From the NCBI GenBank assembly GCA_905182575.1, contig CAJJCA010000013.1:62001-126000 (forward strand): 64,000 nucleotides of DNA, written 5' to 3'. Shown here piece after piece: positions 60,195 to 64,000 of this stretch. The stretch comes from an uncultured Flavobacteriaceae bacterium. GTDB lineage: Bacteria > Bacteroidota > Bacteroidia > Flavobacteriales > Flavobacteriaceae. How positions within the stretch are numbered: position 1 is the stretch's first letter; every line of letters starts with the position of its first letter. The notes beneath the pieces are model-generated. The model had not been told where the DNA came from, made no database searches, and saw nothing but the letters and a program-made list of their open reading frames with translations. The translations under genes and the position numbers were made by a program.

Positions 60195-60732
60195 TTCCTA
60201 ATACTAAATCAATCTTTGCTGTTTTTGGAAGCAAAGTTCCTGGAGTTAGTATTTCTCCTTTGTGTTTAATTTCTAAAACCATGTTTTTTCCGATATTGTC
60301 TCTGTAGGTTATTTCTCCAATAGAAAAACCGACAGATTGCAGCGTGGTTTCTGCATTTCTTCTTGTAATCTGAACTACGTCAGGGACGCTTACCTTTTTA
60401 TAATTAGATGGGTTTAGGGTGATGTAAATTTTTCTATTTTTTTTGACAAAATCTCCAGCTTTAGGATGATGCTCTAACACACTAAGCGGTGGCATATTTG
60501 GGGTGTATTTGGAAGAATCGATGATTTCAAATCTTAAATTTTCTTCTTCAATTAAAGGGATTAAAACAAATAGAGGTACCCCTTCTAAATCTGGAACTTC
60601 CTGAAGTTTATCGTGATGGGTGAAGATTTTTAAAAAGCTCAAAGCGAGGTAACAGAAAATCAAAAACACAATAAAAGCAAGCGCCAAATGTTTAAAAAAA
60701 GTCTTACTAAAAAAGAATCTAATTAAATTCAT
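60178..60732 (-). CDS. Membrane-anchored PASTA-domain protein
   Basis: About 184 residues from ATG 60732 (MNLIRFFFSKTFFKHL): a membrane helix (LALAFIVFLIFCYLALSFL) then two PASTA domains (EVPDLEGVPLFVLIPLIEEENL; SVPDVVQITRRNAETTLQ). It has no kinase or transpeptidase domain. PASTA domains bind uncross-linked peptidoglycan or lipid II. A -7 box 16 bp upstream supports this start over the longer frame. It lies back to back with ddl, so a link to cell wall synthesis is likely but unproven. Confidence 0.88.
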   Translation of the reverse strand: MNLIRFFFSKTFFKHLALAFIVFLIFCYLALSFLKIFTHHDKLQEVPDLEGVPLFVLIPLIEEENLRFEIIDSSKYTPNMPPLSVLEHHPKAGDFVKKNRKIYITLNPSNYKKVSVPDVVQITRRNAETTLQSVGFSIGEITYRDNIGKNMVLEIKHKGEILTPGTLLPKTAKIDLVLGNGKRK

Positions 60733-60748
60733 AACTTTAAATTCGAAA

Positions 60749-60756
60749 CAAAGATA
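60749..60756 (-). promoter_or_regulatory. -7 box of the PASTA-rluD transcript
   Basis: The minus strand reads TATCTTTG, matching TAnnTTTG, 16 bp ahead of ATG 60732. It lies about 40 bp from the oppositely oriented ddl promoter. Confidence 0.6.
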
Positions 60757-60771
60757 ATGAATCGCATTGCT

Positions 60772-60800
60772 TTTGATTAATTTGAAATACAATACCTTTG
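60772..60800 (+). promoter_or_regulatory. ddl promoter
   Basis: TTTG at 60772-60775 and TACCTTTG at 60793-60800 are 17 bp apart, matching the Bacteroidetes -33/-7 pair, 15 bp before ATG 60816. It rules out the longer frame that starts at 60798 inside the -7 box. Confidence 0.65.
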
Positions 60801-60815
60801 TTTAAAAGTGTTTTT

Positions 60816-61803
60816 ATGGGTAAAAAGGTTGTTGGGATTGCCATGGGAGGGTACTCTTCCGAAAGAGAAATTTCTCTAAATAGCGGTAATACGGTCAATA
60901 AAACCCTTTCAAATGAAAGCTGGGTTTGCTATAGGATCGTAATAAGTTCGGACAACTGGATTGTTTTAGACAGTCAAAACAACAGTTATCCACTTTCGAT
61001 GGGTGATTTTACTTTTTTAATTGATAACAAAATCATTTTTTTTGATAAAATTTTCAATGCAATTCATGGAATTCCTGGAGAAAACGGCCAATTGGCGGCA
61101 CTTTTAGAGTTATTAAACATCCCGCACACCAGCTGTGACAGCTACACAGCAGGACTCACATTTAACAAAAGAGACTGCCTTGATGTGGCAAAAAAATGGG
61201 GGATTCCAGCGGCAAAATCAGTTTCATTTGACAAAGGTGACATTATAGATCTTGACTTAATAAAGAGGCAAGTTGGATTTCCTTGTTTTGTAAAACCAAA
61301 TCGTTCTGGCAGTAGTTTTGGAATTGTTAAAGTAAACCGTAGAGAAGATTTTGAAAATGCATTAGACACCGCCTTTTTAGAAGACAGGCAATTAATTGTT
61401 GAATCTGCTTTGGTCGGAAGAGAAGTTTCTGTAGGAGTTTTCTCAATGGGCGAAAGAAATAATTGTTCTTCCAATAACCGAAATAACTACTGATAATGAA
61501 TTTTTTGACTATGAAGCTAAGTATGAAGGAAAATCGGAAGAAATCACTCCGGCTCAGATTCCTCAAAAATGGTCAGATGAAATAATTCGAATGTCCAAAA
61601 GACTTTATCTAAAAATGGAGCTATCGGGTGTATGCAGAAGTGAATTCATTATCGTTGACGAAGTACCGCATCTTCTGGAAATCAACACAATCCCAGGATT
61701 AACGGAGGCCAGTATAATTCCACAACAACTAGAAGCAGCAGGACTAGGGCTTAACCACTTGTTCGAGGCAATGCTAAACAACGCTTTAGAAAAAAACGTT
61801 TAA
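60816..61803 (+). CDS. ddl: D-alanine--D-alanine ligase, frame-broken
   Basis: The ATP-grasp ligase that makes D-Ala-D-Ala, about 328 residues. [48 protein letters not shown] and the grasp Glu/Lys region lie before a shift near 61455. After it come [29 protein letters not shown] and [19 protein letters not shown]. All catalytic blocks are present. It leads a probable ddl-coaD transcript, with coaD 10 bp downstream. Confidence 0.95.
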
Positions 61804-61813
61804 ATTTGTATTT

Positions 61814-62267
61814 ATGAAACGTGCAATTTTCCCAGGTTCTTTTGATCCAATCACTCTAGGTCACTATGATCTTATCAAAAGAAGTATTCCTTTGTTTGAC
61901 GAAATAGTTATTGCTGTTGGAACAAATTCGGAAAAAAAATACATGTTCTCTTTAAAGACAAGAATGGATTTTATCGAGGAAGACATTCGAAGGACACAAT
62001 TCACTGGTTATAAGGAACTACGATGGATTGACGATAGATTTTTGCAATAAGTGTAATGCTGATTTTATCATCAGAGGGTTGCGAAATCCAGCTGATTTTG
62101 AATTTGAAAAAGCAATTGCCCATACGAACAGGAAGCTTTCTGGGATTGAAACAATTTTTCTTTTGACTTCAGCTAACACTTCCTACATAAGCAGCAGTAT
62201 CGTGAGAGAGATCATTTCAAACAAAGGAGACTACAGACTCCTTGTCCCTGACGCTGTTAGTATTTAA
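61814..62267 (+). CDS. coaD: Phosphopantetheine adenylyltransferase, frame-broken
   Basis: CoaD makes dephospho-CoA. [18 protein letters not shown] carries the TxGH nucleotidyltransferase motif, and after a shift near 62015 the second frame has [34 protein letters not shown] and the C-terminal ISSSIVREI. About 151 residues, the normal length. It follows ddl on the same strand and converges with the NUDIX gene. Confidence 0.95.
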
Positions 62268-62278
62268 TCCATAAGGGC

Positions 62279-62876
62279 TTATAAAATTTCTTTAACTAGT
62301 ATTTTTATATTTTCATAAGCATTTTCCATTAACTCCGGAATAGCTTCCTTAGATTTCCATACCGCCTGATTTATTCCTTCTTCAACTTGAGGTATCAGCT
62401 TACCCTCAAAGGAAGTCGTCATCAAATACCAATAGGTTTTCTTTAACTTGTAAGAACCATTTCTCTTAAACAAATGGAACGTAGTAGGAAGTGGTTTTTT
62501 GACTATCAAATCCTTTACCCCTGTTTCCTCGATCACTTCTCTTAAGGCGCCATCGATAATCAATTCCTTTTTCTCAATCTTTCCTTTGGGGAGGTCCCAC
62601 TGATCATTTCTGTAGATAAATAAAATTTTTCCATCATGATGCTCAACAAGTCCACCGGCTGCTTCTATCTCAGGAAAGTGCTTTTTAAAATGTTTCCAAA
62701 GCTTTTTTTCCTTCGGGTGGTAAAGGTATAATCCCTTGACTTTTTTAGACTTCAAAGCAGTTATTATCAATTCTTTATTTGTGTATTTTAAGAAAAGAAA
62801 GGGAGTGGAGTCGTCAGTATCATCTTATTTTTGTGATTAAAACAATTAACTTTTTATTAAAAAAAACTTTATACAT
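62279..62876 (-). CDS. NUDIX hydrolase, frameshift near N-terminus
   Basis: A NUDIX protein of about 198 residues. The box GKIEKKELIIDGALREVIEETGV (length within the family pattern GX5EX7REUXEEXGU) is intact. The open frame begins at a TTG, but upstream ATG 62876 reads MYKVFFNKKLIVLITKI and, after removal of one base at 62825-62826, joins DDTDDSTPFLFLKYTNKE, giving the N-terminal extension usual for this flavobacterial group. The substrate is unknown. It diverges from pyrE with 6 bp between the start codons. Confidence 0.88.
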
Positions 62877-62882
62877 TTGTTT

Positions 62883-63526
62883 ATGATTTATGACCAAACA
62901 ACGGCTCAGTTAACGGCCAATTGCTTTTGCAAATTAATGCAATTAAATTGAATCCAAAAAATCCTTTTCAATGGGCAAGCGGATGGAATTCTCCTATCTA
63001 TTGTGACAACCGAATTGCACTGTCTTTTCCGGAAGTAAGAAATTTTCTTGCCGAAAAATTAGCCGATCAAGTAAGATCGCTCTACGGGGAAGGAAACGTT
63101 ATTGCAGGAGTAGCGACTGGTGCAATCGGAATCGGAATGTTGGTTGCTCAACGCTTAGACGCTCCTTTCATTTATGTCAGACCTGAAGCGAAATCACATG
63201 GTCGACAAAATCAAATTGAAGGAAATTTAGAAAAAGGACAATCAGTTGTTGTCATAGAAGATTTAATTTCAACCGGAAAAAGCAGTCTTAATGCCGTTAG
63301 AGCGTTAAGAAATTCAAATGCTGAAGTCAAAGGGATGGTGGCGTTGTTCACTTATGGTTTTGTTGTTGCTTCTGATAATTTTGCAGCTGAAGAAGTGAAG
63401 CTTCATACGCTTTGTGACTATGATCATTTATTGGAAGCTGGAGTGGCTTCAAACTACGTTGATAAAAATGATTTGGAATTGCTAAGGTCGTGGAAAAAAG
63501 ATCCTGCCAATTGGAGTCCTGCTTAA
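62883..63526 (+). CDS. pyrE: Orotate phosphoribosyltransferase, frame-broken
   Basis: PyrE makes OMP in pyrimidine synthesis. ATG 62883 gives MIYDQTTAQLTA and, after adding one base near 62925, ELLLQINAIKLNPKNPFQWASG. The PRPP motif is VVVIEDLISTGKSSLN, and CDNRIALSFPEVR and YVRPEAKSHGRQNQIEG are typical. About 214 residues. Its stop overlaps the convergent birA end by 4 bp. Confidence 0.95.
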
Positions 63527-64000
63527 TAAAGCAATTTCAAGGAACCGCCTGAAAAGTATTCAACCGTTCCATTTTCTTTTTCAATTTTAATTTTTCCTTT
63601 CGAATTAACCCCTTTTATCTTTCCTTTAAATTTTGAATCTGTATGCTCAAAAACCACCCATTGGTCCTTCATGTAAAGGTTTGCTTGATACTGATTGATT
63701 AATTCGATTTTATTTTCAGATTTACATTGTTCAAAAAAATCATTAAACTTTTCTAAAATCCTTTTTAAAAGTTTATCTAAGTCGTGTTCTTTTTGAGTAA
63801 GCATTAAAATTGAACTTGCTTTAGGGAATAAATCAAAATTATCTTGATTCACATTTAACCCTACTCCTAGGATTGTTCCCGAAAACCGGTCACCCCTGAC
63901 AAAATTCTCTATTAAAACTCCTCCAATCTTTTTATTACCTGACAAAATGTCGTTTGGCCATTTTAAACTTAAATCCGGAATATTAATTTCTTTCAAAGCC
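63523..64000 (-). CDS. birA: Biotin--[acetyl-CoA-carboxylase] ligase (C-terminal part)
   Basis: About 159 residues of a BirA/BPL enzyme cut by the right edge. LSLKWPNDILSGNKKIGGVLIEN is the biotin-binding segment, GVGLNVNQD follows, and the C-terminal SH3-like cap contains KGKIKGVNSKGKIKIEKENG. The GRGRRGRxW motif lies outside the window. No N-terminal DNA-binding domain can be judged. Confidence 0.9.
   Translation of the reverse strand, partial: ALKEINIPDLSLKWPNDILSGNKKIGGVLIENFVRGDRFSGTILGVGLNVNQDNFDLFPKASSILMLTQKEHDLDKLLKRILEKFNDFFEQCKSENKIELINQYQANLYMKDQWVVFEHTDSKFKGKIKGVNSKGKIKIEKENGTVEYFSGGSLKLLY

Noticed and set aside
62872-62879. TACATTTG as a pyrE promoter.
   Set aside because: It ends 3 bp before the ATG, so transcription would start inside the gene; it also overlaps the start of the opposite NUDIX gene.

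Overview
The window is an AT-rich chromosomal segment of a marine-type member of the Flavobacteriaceae (Bacteroidetes). The evidence is the gliding-motility genes gldB, gldC and gldJ, the type IX secretion outer-membrane gene porV, a short-form adenylate kinase, promoters matching the Bacteroidetes -7 box TAnnTTTG, few Shine-Dalgarno sites, and MurE with the DNPR signature of meso-diaminopimelate addition.

Layout. 1-7973 (minus) is the division and cell wall cluster mraZ-rsmH-ftsL-ftsI-murE-mraY-murD-ftsW, with a MraZ operator upstream of mraZ. 8149-12360 holds an alpha/beta hydrolase, engB, gldC, gldB, nadE and an orphan LuxR-type regulator. 12357-24659 (minus) is a long housekeeping run: dnaG, a polyprenyl synthase, rlmN, queA, aroA, a MazG-like gene, a HAD phosphatase, radC, mpl, a TPR protein, obg and adk. 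24748-35330 carries purK, purE, an M3 peptidase, a rhodanese, a UbiA-like membrane protein, gcvP, a KAS III enzyme and an MlaEF-like ABC pair. 35434-45783 has a SprT-like protein, an SDR, pdhC, pdhA, porV, gldJ, murF and acs. 45980-51715 is the one accessory-looking island. It starts at a tRNA-Val and holds a surface protein with YadA-head repeats and a phage-fibre-like end, small secreted proteins, a coiled-coil lipoprotein, and several copies of two degraded repeat units. 51762-64000 returns to housekeeping: flavin reductase, O-methyltransferase, tatA, M1 peptidase, DUF6702 and CarboxypepD-like proteins, GNAT, VanY-like, yaaA, rluD, a PASTA protein, ddl, coaD, NUDIX, pyrE and birA (cut by the window end).

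Sequence quality dominates the reading. About 28 of roughly 60 protein genes, including many essential ones, are broken by single-base shifts. Every junction I worked through was restored by adding or removing one base, usually in a short run of one base, and active-site motifs survive on the separate fragments. I therefore treat these as indel errors in the input sequence, annotate each as one gene across the breaks, and do not call them pseudogenes. Spans and start codons were repaired by hand where possible (mraZ, gldB, the response regulator, dnaG, radC, porV, NUDIX, pyrE, M1 peptidase).

Functionally, cell wall synthesis is strongly represented (dcw cluster, mpl, murF, ddl, a VanY-like peptidase, a PASTA protein), alongside gliding and type IX secretion, and central carbon and one-carbon metabolism (pdhA/pdhC, acs, gcvP). 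I see no CRISPR array, no intact transposase and no known defence system. The most unusual part is the repeat-bearing island at 46.2-51.1 kb.
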